Source: a virus. Taken from it: 36,042 nt of DNA. Location: the IMG/VR virus record IMGVR_UViG_3300027896_000122, positions 1 to 36,042 of that record. One strand, given 5' to 3'. Below the pieces are notes generated by a model. The model was not told the origin of the DNA, did no database searches, and saw nothing but the letters and a program-made list of their open reading frames with translations. This document shows positions 27,572-36,042 of the stretch, one piece after another. Numbering within the stretch: position 1 is the stretch's first letter; every line of letters begins with the position of its first letter. The position numbers were made by a program, and so were the translations under genes.

Positions 27572-29018
27572 TGGCATAAATGTCGATATAGAAATACCAA
27601 TAGCTTACAATTATCTATTCCAACCAGCTAGATATAAAGTATCTTACGGTGGTCGCGGTGCTGGACGTTCTTGGAGTTATATTCGGGCTCTTATCATACA
27701 ATCTCTATCTGCAAAAAAGCTTATTCTTTGTTGTAGAGAAATCCAATCATCAATTAAAAAATCAGTATATACTCTTCTAACTGAACAAATTGATGTACTC
27801 AAATTATCAAAATATTATAGAATCACAAATAACTCAATCGTTTGTAATCGTACAGGTTCTGAATTTATCTTTCAAGGCCTCTTTCGCAATCAAACTGCAC
27901 TCAAATCTATTGAAGGTGTAGATATCTGCGATGTAGAAGAAGCAGAAACTGTATCAGACGAATCATGGAATATCCTACTCCCTACTATACGCTCTAAAAC
28001 AATCCATGACAGATCTGAAATATGGATCAAATTCAACACTCGTTATGAAGATGATCCAACTTATATACGTTTTGTTAAAAATAAACCTCAAGGTGCTATC
28101 GTTAAAAAAACTAGTTGGCAAGATAATCCTTGGTTCCCTGACGTTTTAAAAGACCAAATGAAAGAGGATTTTGCTTTCCGTCCAATAGAGGCTAAAAATA
28201 TATGGAACGGTGAACCTATTGGTGCCGGTAGAAAAATATATCCTGATTTCAAAGATGACTTACATATCCGCTCATTCAATTTTCAAGAAATCAGAGAAAA
28301 ATCTCAATGTTTTATGTCTATTGATCCTGCACAAAAATATTATGCTGCTTGTATATGGATTGCTCAATGGCCAAATAATATGGGCGGTCTAACTAAATGG
28401 ATTTATAATGAATATCCTCAACATAATGATTTACCAGACTTTTTTCATAAATGTAGAAATACAGTTTTGTGGCCCGGTACTCTAAAAGACATGGCTACTC
28501 AAATATATGCACATGACAGGACTGACAGCGGCCTTAAAGTTACTAAAAGAGCAATAGATACAAGATTTGCTAAAGGTACTGGCGGTTCAGACTATGCTTC
28601 AGATACTCAAGGATTAGTATCTGAATTTGCTAAACAACAGAATGGTGGATTGAAGTTTGAATGTCCATGGGAGAAAACGATTGATCAACAAAGATCGAAT
28701 ATAATAAGGGACTTACAATATAATACTTTACTTCCAATATCTGCATGGAATGAGCCGAATTTATTTGTAGCACCTTGGTGTCATAATATGATACAATCTT
28801 TTAAGAATCATAGATTAGAAGAGGGATCGGAAGCAGAGTCACCAACGTATAAAGATTTCTCTGATGCATTAAGAATATGTTATGCAATAATGGATAAAGT
28901 GCAATATAAGAATGTGTATGGTCAAACTCAGCAAAATCAATCTCAACCAAATAGACCAAGAATTGATACTGGTGCTGGATATGGTGGAGGAAATTCAACT
29001 TCTTGGTTAGGAGTATAA
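27561..29018 (+). CDS. Large terminase subunit (ATPase/nuclease)
   Basis: A 485-residue protein. The ATPase part has a Walker-A-like YGGRGAGRSWS (29-39), with Arg where Lys is usual, a pattern seen in P22/PBSX-type terminases. Walker B is GVDICDVEEAETV (about 117-129), followed by a coupling-type motif (IKFNTRYEDDP). The nuclease part has an Asp at SIDPAQK (about 255) and a late acidic residue in KDFSDALRICYAIMDK. It packages DNA through the portal into the prohead and cuts the concatemer. GAGG lies upstream of the ATG. The next gene starts two bases after the stop. Confidence 0.9.
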   Translation: MQINGINVDIEIPIAYNYLFQPARYKVSYGGRGAGRSWSYIRALIIQSLSAKKLILCCREIQSSIKKSVYTLLTEQIDVLKLSKYYRITNNSIVCNRTGSEFIFQGLFRNQTALKSIEGVDICDVEEAETVSDESWNILLPTIRSKTIHDRSEIWIKFNTRYEDDPTYIRFVKNKPQGAIVKKTSWQDNPWFPDVLKDQMKEDFAFRPIEAKNIWNGEPIGAGRKIYPDFKDDLHIRSFNFQEIREKSQCFMSIDPAQKYYAACIWIAQWPNNMGGLTKWIYNEYPQHNDLPDFFHKCRNTVLWPGTLKDMATQIYAHDRTDSGLKVTKRAIDTRFAKGTGGSDYASDTQGLVSEFAKQQNGGLKFECPWEKTIDQQRSNIIRDLQYNTLLPISAWNEPNLFVAPWCHNMIQSFKNHRLEEGSEAESPTYKDFSDALRICYAIMDKVQYKNVYGQTQQNQSQPNRPRIDTGAGYGGGNSTSWLGV

Positions 29019-29020
29019 AA

Positions 29021-29257
29021 ATGGATTATAAAATTATTGTAGCATCACCTATGGAAGCTTTGATTGAAAAGACAAATAGTCAGATTAAAGATGGATGGAG
29101 ACCTATAGGTGGATTAACTGTAGATCAGGGATATTTTTATCAAGCATTGATAAAAGAAGAAGTATTAATTCCTAAAGATTCAATTCCAATTGATTCTGAA
29201 AAAAAGGAAAATGTCATCAATAATGTAATGAAAGTCAACAAACTTAAAATCAAATAG
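29021..29257 (+). CDS. DUF1737-like small protein, 78 aa
   Basis: Read from the ATG at 29021, two bases after terL; the open frame begins earlier. MDYKIIVASPMEALIEKTNS and KDGWRPIGGLTV with YFYQALIKEE match the DUF1737 pattern (Y-K-I-V ... E-x-V-N-x-x-I-x-x-G-W-x-P-I-G-G ... Y-Q-A). These small proteins are common in phages and bacteria, with unknown function. The C-terminus is Lys/Asn-rich. Confidence 0.65.
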   Translation: MDYKIIVASPMEALIEKTNSQIKDGWRPIGGLTVDQGYFYQALIKEEVLIPKDSIPIDSEKKENVINNVMKVNKLKIK

Positions 29258-29266
29258 GAGCAAATT

Positions 29267-29668
29267 ATGTCACTTCAAAATGATACATCATGGTTTGCTA
29301 AAGAACAAAAGAGACGCCTAAAATCAGCTGATTTACCTACACCAGAAGATCATATATCTCAAGCTCAAGATCACATGTCTGCTGCTAATATGGTCAAAAA
29401 TCATGATCATGAAGCTGCTGCTGAGCATCTTGCTAAAGCAGGCATTCATACTCAAGCTGCTGCTAAGCATTATGAAGCTCATTCAAAACATTGGATTCAA
29501 AAGGCAATTAAACATCCCGGTGCATTTACAAAACAAGCTAAAAAAGCTCATAAATCCGTTGGTGGAATGATTTCTTCTGTTAAAGCTCATCCAAATAAAT
29601 TCTCCTCTACTACAAAACATCGTGCAGCTTTAGCAAATACTTTACGCAAAATGCATAAGGAAAAATAA
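29267..29668 (+). CDS. Basic His/Ala/Lys-rich protein, 133 aa
   Basis: MSLQNDTSWFAKEQKRRLKS leads into a helical His/Ala-rich segment (EAAAEHLAKAGIHTQAAAKH), then KHPGAFTKQAKKAHKSVGGM and a basic tail. The KHPGA(F/L) motif recurs in small phage proteins near head genes. It probably binds DNA or has a structural role in the head; not proven. AGGAG precedes the ATG. It lies among small genes between terL and portal. Confidence 0.55.
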   Translation: MSLQNDTSWFAKEQKRRLKSADLPTPEDHISQAQDHMSAANMVKNHDHEAAAEHLAKAGIHTQAAAKHYEAHSKHWIQKAIKHPGAFTKQAKKAHKSVGGMISSVKAHPNKFSSTTKHRAALANTLRKMHKEK

Positions 29669-29669
29669 T

Positions 29670-29846
29670 ATGAAAGATTCTACCTGGCTCAAAAAAGAAC
29701 AATCAGCTAAAATGGCAAAAGTAATGGGTGAGTTTAATAAAGGCAATCTACATTCGGGCAAATCAGACAAAATAGTATCAAATCCAAAACAAGCAATCGC
29801 TATAGGCTTATCTTATCAGAAAAAAATGAAAAAGAAAAAGAAATGA
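29670..29846 (+). CDS. DUF6496-like small basic protein, 58 aa
   Basis: Starts MKDSTWLKKEQSAKMAKVMG; the core EFNKGNLHSGKSDKIVSN and KQAIAIGLSY match the DUF6496 pattern (V-M-x-E-F-x-x-G-x-L-x-S-G ... K-Q-A-I-A-I-A-L). The end is a run of lysines. Such proteins are frequent in phage head regions; function unknown. It overlaps the next gene by ATGA. Confidence 0.65.
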   Translation: MKDSTWLKKEQSAKMAKVMGEFNKGNLHSGKSDKIVSNPKQAIAIGLSYQKKMKKKKK

Positions 29847-30016
29847 CATATACTTTTCCATTTGAAATACGACAAAGGGTAAAGATAATCGAATTAGATG
29901 TACCAGGTCGTATTGTTGAAATAAATCTAATAGGTGACAATATTTATTACAAAGTACAATATTTCATTAATGGTAAATGTGAATACACAAATTTTGAAAA
30001 AGACGAATTAAAATGA
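29843..30016 (+). CDS. Small KOW-like beta protein, 57 aa
   Basis: MTYTFPFEIRQRVKIIELDV followed by PGRIVEINLIGDNIYYKVQY and FINGKCEYTNFEKDELK. The pattern V-x-x-x-x-x-x-x-G-R-I-V-x-I ... Y-x-V-x-Y-x-x-x-G is that of short KOW/SH3-like proteins common in phages. It overlaps both neighbours by ATGA, so the three small genes are translated together. Confidence 0.6.
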   Translation: MTYTFPFEIRQRVKIIELDVPGRIVEINLIGDNIYYKVQYFINGKCEYTNFEKDELK

Positions 30017-30204
30017 ATAGACAACAAAAACATCATTGTACTTTTGCTGAATTAGAAGAAGCTTTGGCTCTTAACTACGTAAATAAAAAGTTAGAAGAGT
30101 CAAAGAAAACAGGTAAAGAGCCAGAGTTTAATCCATTAGAATTTAAGGAATTACTTGAGAAATATCTTGAGGAACATCAAAAAGAATTCTTGTCACTAAA
30201 TTAA
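30013..30204 (+). CDS. Hypothetical helical protein, 63 aa
   Basis: MNRQQKHHCTFAELEEALAL then NYVNKKLEESKKTGKEPEFN to EHQKEFLSLN: charged, helical, Glu/Lys-rich, with no membrane segment. ATGA overlap with the preceding gene. The portal gene follows after 53 bp. Function unknown. Confidence 0.55.
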   Translation: MNRQQKHHCTFAELEEALALNYVNKKLEESKKTGKEPEFNPLEFKELLEKYLEEHQKEFLSLN

Positions 30205-30257
30205 AAGTTTCTTTATTTATTCCCATCTCTTATTGGAAACTTTAACAGGATAAAAAT

Positions 30258-32348
30258 ATGCAAAAAGCAGAAACATCTTATGCAAATCAAATTCAAGGCC
30301 TTGAAGGTGATGCCAAAACTCTCAAAATAGCTGACATTCGCTTAAGAGATTGCATCAATATTCTTGACAAAATTCATAGAGAAGCTCTTGAAGATCTTAT
30401 GTTTGTAGATGGTCAGCAATGGCCTGAAGATATACTACGCCAGCGCAATGATGATAAAAGGCCTTCGGAGACAATAAATAAGATTCCTCCAACCATTAAC
30501 CAAGTTGTTAATGATATGAGGCAAAATAAACCACAAGTAAAAGTAAGACCCATAGATTCAGTGACAGATCCTAAAACTGCTTCTGTAATTGATGGTCTCA
30601 TTCGCAATATAATGACAAATGCTTCTGCTAAATCTGCTGTAGATACTGCTACATTCTATCAAGTCGCTGCTGGTTTTGGCTACATTCGAGTATTAACAAG
30701 ATATATAGATGAAACATCTTTCGACCAAGAGGCTTACATTGAAAGAATTGAGAATCCTTTCTCGGTATATATGCCAATTCATCTCATAAATCAGTTAGAT
30801 TTTTCAGATATGCCATATTGTTTTATTAGAACAAGAATGTCAAAAGATGAATTTGCTGAAGCATATCCTGATTCTGATATGACATCTTATGATACTGCTG
30901 GTGTTGGTGAAGATTACTGGATCGGTCAAGACTTTATCTATATTTGTGAATATTTTGAAAAAGTATGTGAATACGAAACACTCTATCAATTATCTAACAA
31001 TGAAATAACAAAAGATAAAGAAAGAGTAAAAAAGGCAGAAGAAGAGGGAATAACTGTTAAGAATAAAAGAGAAGTTGAGAAAATAACTATTGTATGGCGA
31101 AAGATAACAAAGAACGAAATTTTAGAGGAGCAAGAATTTCCTGGATGTTATATACCGATAGTGCCTGTTTTGGGTCAAGAATTGAATGTTAATGGTGAGA
31201 AAAAGTGGCATTCTTTAACACGCTTTATGAAAGCTGCACAAAGAATGTATAATTATATGTTTAATGCTTTTGTTGAGATAGTGGCATTAGCACCAAGAGC
31301 ACCATTTGTTCTTGCACAAGCTCAAGTTGAAGGTTATGAAGATATTTGGAAAACTGCAAATGCAAAGAATCATGCATTTTTGCCATATCATCCAGTGACA
31401 GAAGATGGTGCTTTATTACCACCACCTCAAAGAACTGCACCTCCAGAAGCAGGTAATTCTGTCTATCAAGGTATTATGATTGCTATAGAACAAATGAAAG
31501 AATGTTCTGGAATATATGATGCCTCTTTAGGTGCTAAAGGTAATGAATCTTCTGGAAAAGCAATCATTGCTCGTCAACGACAAGGTGATACTTCTAATTT
31601 TCATTTCTCTGATAATCAAGCACAATCATTAAAGCAAGTTGCAAGAATTCTTGTAGATATTATACCTGAGTTGTATGATATGCCAAGAGCAATTCGTATT
31701 CTTGGTGAAGATATGACTGATTCAGTTGTGAGTATTAATCAAATGCATCAGGATCCATCAAATCCGAATAAATTATATGATATGTCAGTTGGTAAATATG
31801 ACATAATGATAGATATCGGTCCTTCATACGAGACACGTCGTATTGAAACTGCTGAACAATTAATGCATATAATGCAAGCAAATCCTCAAGCAGCAACACC
31901 TTTAATGGATCTTATTTATAGAAATCTTGATTTTACATATGCTTCTGAAGCTGCTGATAGAATGAAGAAATTGATACAGACTCAATATCCTGGTTTAATT
32001 GCTGATGATTCTCAAGCAGTTGAAGATCCCGAGAAACAGATACAAGCAATGGTTCAAGATATGCAAAAATTAATGCAAGCTCATCAATTAACAACACAGC
32101 AAAATATACAAATGAAACAGATGATAGATGCTTTGCAAACACAATTGAAATCAAAGAATGATGAATTACAAGTAAAGGCTGATGGACAAGTTTTGAGAGC
32201 TCAAGCTGAAAGTCATAAAGCTGAGATAGATTTGGCTAAGACAATGATACATGAGCATATGAATCAGCAACAGCCTGGATTAAGAATGAATCCGATAGAT
32301 TTGGGAAATAAAGGTAGTGGCCCCATGACCACGCAAAATCCACTTTAG
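30258..32348 (+). CDS. Portal protein, P22 type
   Basis: A 696-residue protein, close to P22 gp1 (725). Recognisable parts: LEDLMFVDGQQWPEDILRQR near 45-64, the NKIPPTINQVVNDMRQNKPQ segment (about 75-94) typical of P22-type portals, AAGFGYIRV, and a central FMKAAQRMYNYM near 325. The C-terminal ~110 residues (IQAMVQDMQKLMQAHQLTTQ onward) form a long coiled coil rich in Gln, comparable to the P22 portal barrel. It forms the ring through which DNA enters and leaves. AGGA precedes the ATG. Confidence 0.85.
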   Translation: MQKAETSYANQIQGLEGDAKTLKIADIRLRDCINILDKIHREALEDLMFVDGQQWPEDILRQRNDDKRPSETINKIPPTINQVVNDMRQNKPQVKVRPIDSVTDPKTASVIDGLIRNIMTNASAKSAVDTATFYQVAAGFGYIRVLTRYIDETSFDQEAYIERIENPFSVYMPIHLINQLDFSDMPYCFIRTRMSKDEFAEAYPDSDMTSYDTAGVGEDYWIGQDFIYICEYFEKVCEYETLYQLSNNEITKDKERVKKAEEEGITVKNKREVEKITIVWRKITKNEILEEQEFPGCYIPIVPVLGQELNVNGEKKWHSLTRFMKAAQRMYNYMFNAFVEIVALAPRAPFVLAQAQVEGYEDIWKTANAKNHAFLPYHPVTEDGALLPPPQRTAPPEAGNSVYQGIMIAIEQMKECSGIYDASLGAKGNESSGKAIIARQRQGDTSNFHFSDNQAQSLKQVARILVDIIPELYDMPRAIRILGEDMTDSVVSINQMHQDPSNPNKLYDMSVGKYDIMIDIGPSYETRRIETAEQLMHIMQANPQAATPLMDLIYRNLDFTYASEAADRMKKLIQTQYPGLIADDSQAVEDPEKQIQAMVQDMQKLMQAHQLTTQQNIQMKQMIDALQTQLKSKNDELQVKADGQVLRAQAESHKAEIDLAKTMIHEHMNQQQPGLRMNPIDLGNKGSGPMTTQNPL

Positions 32349-32357
32349 GAGTGTGTT

Positions 32358-33188
32358 ATGTCAACAGAGAATGAAAAAGGAACGGAAATCCCTGAAACTG
32401 AAGTAAAGTCAACAGAAGCAAATGTAGTAGAGGCTGTCAAAGAGCCAAATGAACAAGAGGTTGATAAACCAGAAAATAGTGTAGAAAGTAAGGATCAGGA
32501 AACTGAACCTAAAGAGAGTGAAGAAGAAAAATTAGATTCTGAGCCTGTAAAGAAAAAGGTTGATAAGCATAGTTGGCAAGGTCGCGTAAATAGTTTGACA
32601 AAGCGTTTACGTGAAGCAGAGGGTAAAATAGCCCAATTGCAAACTCCAACACCTACACTAACAAAGCCTGTTCGATCTTCTTTTACAGATGAGGAATCAT
32701 ATATTGATGCACTTACGGATTTTAAAATATCCCAAAAGTTGCCTCAATTACAAGAAAAGATTAATAGTGGTTCTGTAGAGCAGAAGTTTTCTCAGGTAGA
32801 AGATCAAGTTCGTTCTGAGATTGAGGATTATGATGACATTGTTGCTGAGCCGATAGTGCTGCCTCAAATGGCAATAGACGCTATTGTAAGTTCCGACATT
32901 GGTCCTCGAATCCGATATTATCTTGGAACTCATCCAGATGAGGCTGAAGCGTTAAATAAATTACCTCCTGTTTCAGCTGCAAAACAGATTGGCAAACTTG
33001 AGGTAAAATTAGAATCTGAACTTGCTGCGAAAAAATCTCAACCTGTAAATCAGGTGTCACAAGCTAGACCACCTATTAAACCCGTGAAAACGGTTGGATC
33101 AACGGCAAAGATCGATGAAAATAAACTATCAGATGCCGAATGGTTCAAATTAGAACAAAAGAGAGCAAAAGAAAAACTAAAAATCTAA
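32358..33188 (+). CDS. Scaffolding protein
   Basis: A 276-residue protein, very acidic at the N-terminus (EIPETEVKSTEANVVEAVKE), then basic and helical (HSWQGRVNSLTKRLREAEGK), with a Pro/Gln linker and a basic C-terminal helix (DAEWFKLEQKRAKEKLKI) that would bind coat protein, as in P22 gp8 (303 residues). The order portal-scaffold-coat matches P22. It guides prohead assembly and leaves before maturation. AGGAG precedes the ATG. The assignment rests on composition and place. Confidence 0.75.
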   Translation: MSTENEKGTEIPETEVKSTEANVVEAVKEPNEQEVDKPENSVESKDQETEPKESEEEKLDSEPVKKKVDKHSWQGRVNSLTKRLREAEGKIAQLQTPTPTLTKPVRSSFTDEESYIDALTDFKISQKLPQLQEKINSGSVEQKFSQVEDQVRSEIEDYDDIVAEPIVLPQMAIDAIVSSDIGPRIRYYLGTHPDEAEALNKLPPVSAAKQIGKLEVKLESELAAKKSQPVNQVSQARPPIKPVKTVGSTAKIDENKLSDAEWFKLEQKRAKEKLKI

Positions 33189-33204
33189 AAAAGGATTAAA
33201 TATT

Positions 33205-34470
33205 ATGGCAGATACCAGAGTAACTCCATTAGAAATTACGCGAAAATTCCTTGCTGTTTTCCACAGCAATGTTGTTTTCGCTAAGAATCTCAATCATGAC
33301 TATGAAAAGAATTTCGGTTCTCAAATGGGTTTTGACGGACAAAAAACTGGTCCTGTATTAAACATTCGTGACCCGATTCAGGCAACTGTTCGTACCAGTT
33401 GGGCAATGCAGCAGCAAGATATCACTGAAACTTATCACACTCTTACTATTGATACAGTACGTGGTGTTGATTTGAAATTCAGTGATGCAGATCTTGCTCT
33501 TAGCGTTGATGATTTCGTTCCTCGTTATATTGAATCACCAGCAAAAAAACTTGCCTCTATAGTAGACCAAGTAACTGCAACATATATGCTTGCAAACATT
33601 CCTAATGCTATTGCTGCGTCAGGTCTTGCTGTTCCTACTACTATTGATACTTGGATGGATGCAAAAGCATGTTTGGGTGCACAGTTAATACCTCAGGGTG
33701 ATCCGATTAATTGTGCTATTGGTCCTCAAATGGAACGTAAGATGGTTGCTGGATTAACACCTCTCCAGTTCAATCCTCAGCAATCTATCAGTGACATGTT
33801 CTTAAAAGGTGCTTTCTCGAATGCTATCGGTGTAGATTGGTATATATCACAACTTATTCCTGCTCTTACAACTGGTTCGGAAACTAACACATCGCCAGTT
33901 GTTGGAACATTTGTTGCCGGTGCTCCTACATCTCTTCCTTATGCTTCAGCATCTACTTCCACAGCAACTTGGGCTGCTGGTCAGACTTTCACTATTGCTG
34001 GTCTTTATGACATCAATTTTGAAACAAAATCAGTATATCCTTGGTTAAAACAGTTCGTTATTACAACTGCCAATACAGCTTCTTCGAGTACTGGTACTTT
34101 AACAATTCTTCCTGGAATTGTTTTTGATACTACTTCTCCAGTCCAGAATTGCTATAAGGCAAGTGGTTCAATTGACGGTGTTGCAATTGTTCTTGGCGCT
34201 ATGACTACACCTACATCAGTTCCTACAACTGCATCAACAGCTTATCAGAATGCTTATATGTGGCATCCTGATTCATTTGCCTTTGCATCTGTGCCGTTGA
34301 TTCAGCCTAAGGGACTTGATATGGCTTCGGTTGCAACAGTTGATAATCTTTCCTTCCGTTTCTTAAGAGGTTTTGATATTGCCAATGCTAGAATGCTATC
34401 CCGTATGGATATATTCTTCGGTGTTGCGCAAATTCGTCCTCAATGGGCTGTAAAGATTCAAACAGTATAA
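33205..34470 (+). CDS. Major capsid (coat) protein, P22 type
   Basis: A 421-residue protein, close to P22 gp5 (430). The beginning (PLEITRKFLAVFHSNVVFAK) and GQKTGPVLNIRDPIQATVRT are typical of the P22 coat family with the HK97 fold. A DVDFVPRYIE-like segment (DDFVPRYIESPAKKLASIVD) and the late SFAFASVPLIQPKG, RIF-type end (RMDIFFGVAQIRPQW) also fit. It has a higher share of C- and G-ending codons than its neighbours, as expected for the most expressed gene. AAAGGA precedes the ATG, and a strong terminator follows 12 bases after the stop. Confidence 0.9.
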   Translation: MADTRVTPLEITRKFLAVFHSNVVFAKNLNHDYEKNFGSQMGFDGQKTGPVLNIRDPIQATVRTSWAMQQQDITETYHTLTIDTVRGVDLKFSDADLALSVDDFVPRYIESPAKKLASIVDQVTATYMLANIPNAIAASGLAVPTTIDTWMDAKACLGAQLIPQGDPINCAIGPQMERKMVAGLTPLQFNPQQSISDMFLKGAFSNAIGVDWYISQLIPALTTGSETNTSPVVGTFVAGAPTSLPYASASTSTATWAAGQTFTIAGLYDINFETKSVYPWLKQFVITTANTASSSTGTLTILPGIVFDTTSPVQNCYKASGSIDGVAIVLGAMTTPTSVPTTASTAYQNAYMWHPDSFAFASVPLIQPKGLDMASVATVDNLSFRFLRGFDIANARMLSRMDIFFGVAQIRPQWAVKIQTV

Positions 34471-34482
34471 GCAATAAAATTT

Positions 34483-34504
34483 AGAGGGATAGAAATATCC
34501 CTCT
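34483..34504 (+). terminator. Intrinsic terminator after the coat gene
   Basis: A 9-bp perfect stem AGAGGGATA/TATCCCTCT with a GAAA tetraloop, followed by ATTTTGTATT. Placed just after the coat gene, it may lower expression of the following genes or protect the coat mRNA 3' end. Confidence 0.8.
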
Positions 34505-34560
34505 ATTTTGTATTACTTTAATTTTGTAACAAGTTAACAATTAAAAAGGATTAAAATATT

Positions 34561-34779
34561 ATGGCAGACACTGAAAGAATTGGACATGGAACACCTGACG
34601 GAATGTATTTTGGTCTCACTGCGACAGAGAAAATCGGTTTCTACGGAAAAGCACCGGTTGTTCAACCAATAACTATTACTGCACTTGTACCAACGACTGA
34701 GACGACAACTACACTCGGTACATGTGTCAATACGATCATTGCTGATTTGAAAACATTGGGATTGATTGCATCGGCTTAA
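34561..34779 (+). CDS. Small head fibre/decoration-type protein, 72 aa
   Basis: MADTERIGHGTPDGMYFGLT then ATEKIGFYGKAPVVQPI: the P-D-G ... G-x-x-A-T-x-K-I-G-F-Y-G-x-x-P-V-V-Q-P pattern is widespread in phages, often at the end of head-fibre proteins or as short decoration-like proteins after the coat gene. The C-terminus is a helix (CVNTIIADLKTLGLIASA) suited to trimerisation. AAAGGA precedes the ATG, and the leader strongly resembles that of the coat gene. GTG of the next gene lies 8 bases after the stop. Confidence 0.65.
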   Translation: MADTERIGHGTPDGMYFGLTATEKIGFYGKAPVVQPITITALVPTTETTTTLGTCVNTIIADLKTLGLIASA

Positions 34780-34787
34780 GGAGAAAA

Positions 34788-35486
34788 GTGAAGTTAGCGA
34801 TAGCGACACCATTTTATAAATCTGCGGAAGTCCCATATGTGACATCTCTTATTAAGAGTGTCAAGTTACTTGATGATCTAAAAATTACTTGGGACTTTTT
34901 CACAGTAAATGGTACATATATCGATAATGCGAGAAATCTACTTGTCGATAAATTCTATCAAACTGACTTCACTGATCTCTTATTCATTGATTCTGATTTA
35001 TCTTGGAATATAGAGGGACTCTTACATTTATTGCGGAGTCCCTTTGATTTAACTGGTGGTGCATATCTAAGAAAAAATGATTGGGAAAGTTATACTACTA
35101 AAATTAAACAAGATGAAAATGGAATTATAATTCAAGATCCAGAAACTGGTTTAATTGAAGTCAACTTTCTCTCAACTGGCTTTTTAAAAATATCAAAATA
35201 TTGCATCAATAAAATGATTGATGCTTTTAAAGATAATTGGTATTTTGATAAAGGTAATAAAATAATTAATTTGTTTGAATGTCCTATTAAGAATAATACA
35301 CGATATTCTGAGGACATAACTTTTTCTGAAAAATGGATATCATTAGGCGGTAAATGTTACCTTGAACCCAGAATAAATTTCGGTCATACAGACATCAAAA
35401 CTTATTCTGGAAATTTTCATAAACATTTATCAAAACAAATTGAAATTGAGAGAATTCAACAAGCAATTAAAGGAGCAAAATTATGA
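34788..35486 (+). CDS. Putative family 2-like glycosyltransferase
   Basis: A 232-residue protein from a GTG start (34788) with AAGGAG upstream. The GT-A layout is clear: MKLAIATPFYKSAEVPYVTS, a DxD in LLFIDSDLSW (D68, D70), NARN near 47-50, and a late SEDITFSEKW (E175, D176) with PRINFGH ending in His200, matching the E-D ... H signature of many GT2-like phage glycosyltransferases. It lies between the head-decoration gene and the tail-fibre gene and overlaps the latter by ATGA, so it may act on one of these virion proteins. Donor and acceptor unknown. Confidence 0.7.
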   Translation: MKLAIATPFYKSAEVPYVTSLIKSVKLLDDLKITWDFFTVNGTYIDNARNLLVDKFYQTDFTDLLFIDSDLSWNIEGLLHLLRSPFDLTGGAYLRKNDWESYTTKIKQDENGIIIQDPETGLIEVNFLSTGFLKISKYCINKMIDAFKDNWYFDKGNKIINLFECPIKNNTRYSEDITFSEKWISLGGKCYLEPRINFGHTDIKTYSGNFHKHLSKQIEIERIQQAIKGAKL

Positions 35487-36042
35487 CAGCATATAGAGGT
35501 TTTAATCTAAATGATCCATCAACTCCTCCTCCTTGGGGAGCTACTGAACAACAAGTATTTGAGGACATGGCAAATACTATGCTTGCTGACTCTATCGGCG
35601 GAGTAAAAGACAATGCAGGTCATAAACATGGAACACTCTATAGTCCATCTGCTGGTGCTGTCATATCTGTAGACGGATCTTCAAATGTAGGTGTCGGTGT
35701 TGCTTCTACTGGCAATAAAGTCCATGTTGATGGTGATTGTAATATCACTTCCGGTCATCATTACAAAATCAATAATGTAAATGTGGGACCTTCTGATGTC
35801 GGTGCTGAAGTTGCAGGTGCAGTAAATACTGCTATCGATGGTACAATTAATGTTCTTCAAAAAATTGATCCTTCAGATATTCATAAATTAGTTGATAGTC
35901 AGATAGCTGATAATGGTATACTTCTTACTATAAGTACATATAGATGTACTATAGCTGGTGTTTTAAGTCTTTTTCCTGTAATAATTCAACCACCTGATAC
36001 AACAGATCCTTATATTATAGATATGGATACAATAGGAGGTTC
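35483..36042 (+). CDS. Short tail-fibre protein, N-terminal part (continues at base 1)
   Basis: ATG at 35483 with AAAGGAG upstream; open to the window edge and continued at 1-498 through the overlap, giving 266 residues. MTAYRGFNLNDPSTPPPWGA and GHKHGTLYSPSAG, then NVGVGVASTGNKVHVDGDCN with SGHHYKINNV, are typical of small phage tail-fibre proteins (G-H-K-H and V-x-V-D-G motifs near the start of the shaft). The shared C-terminal domain is described with the left part. It is placed inside the glycosyltransferase/radical SAM island, so it is one candidate substrate. Confidence 0.8.
   Translation, partial: MTAYRGFNLNDPSTPPPWGATEQQVFEDMANTMLADSIGGVKDNAGHKHGTLYSPSAGAVISVDGSSNVGVGVASTGNKVHVDGDCNITSGHHYKINNVNVGPSDVGAEVAGAVNTAIDGTINVLQKIDPSDIHKLVDSQIADNGILLTISTYRCTIAGVLSLFPVIIQPPDTTDPYIIDMDTIGG
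35786..36042. repeat. Terminal direct repeat, right copy
   Basis: Same as 1-257 apart from three substitutions (35837, 35876, 35921). Each changes an amino acid of the tail-fibre protein (Asn/Asp, Asn/Asp, Val/Leu). Confidence 0.9.

Noticed and set aside
34788-35486. DNA-modifying glucosyltransferase of the T4 type
   Set aside because: The motifs fit GT2-like enzymes, and no hydroxymethyl-pyrimidine synthesis or modified-base genes occur in the genome; its place among virion genes favours a protein target.

Overview
The window looks like one complete genome of a small, AT-rich tailed phage with P22-like (podovirus) head and tail genes. Bases 1-257 and 35786-36042 are the same sequence apart from three substitutions. 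The contig therefore closes into a circle, or a circularly permuted or terminally redundant molecule, of about 35,785 bp, and the gene cut by the right edge (35483 onward) continues in frame from base 1 to 498. The sequence does not identify the host. Most genes have clear AGGAGG-type ribosome binding sites and the standard bacterial code fits throughout, so the host uses Shine-Dalgarno initiation. No tRNA, integrase, DNA polymerase, primase or helicase is recognisable, so the phage probably relies on the host for replication.

Rightward late block (26494 to the end, then 1 to 18637). The order is small terminase, large terminase, several small proteins, P22-type portal, scaffold, P22-type coat, a small head-fibre or decoration protein, then a modification island, then gp4-like and gp10-like tail accessory proteins, three internal (ejection-type) proteins, a beta-helix tailspike, two very long collagen-like fibres built on Gly-Tyr-Ser-Gly triplets, and three small membrane proteins that are the likely lysis genes. 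This follows the P22 order. The main departure is the island between coat and gp4: three putative glycosyltransferases and a radical SAM enzyme with extra cysteines, arranged around a short tail-fibre gene. These are the strongest candidate for an undescribed system, namely phage-encoded modification of virion proteins. The Ser/Tyr-rich fibres are one possible substrate.

Leftward early block (25805 down to 18634, minus strand). This is a tightly overlapping set of small genes: an HTH regulator, two ribbon-helix-helix-like proteins, two paralogous proteins with a DRQYxxW motif, a ParB-associated-type protein, a GroES-like co-chaperonin, a 377-residue protein with two helix-turn-helix regions (one resembling sigma-70 region 4) that could control late genes, an HNH endonuclease, and a secreted cysteine-rich peptide. 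The block is scarred by recombination. The start of groES has been copied into its upstream neighbour with a 33-bp flanking duplication and an 18-bp internal inversion. The 3' end of the HNH gene is duplicated with its downstream promoter-like element, each copy leading into a different gene.

Two non-coding stretches (24518-24948 and 25806-26493) hold a near-identical 119/122-bp structured repeat. Each copy lies about 170 bp upstream of the first gene of a leftward gene set and carries a perfect TATAAT reading leftward. This looks like a duplicated early control region or structured leader.
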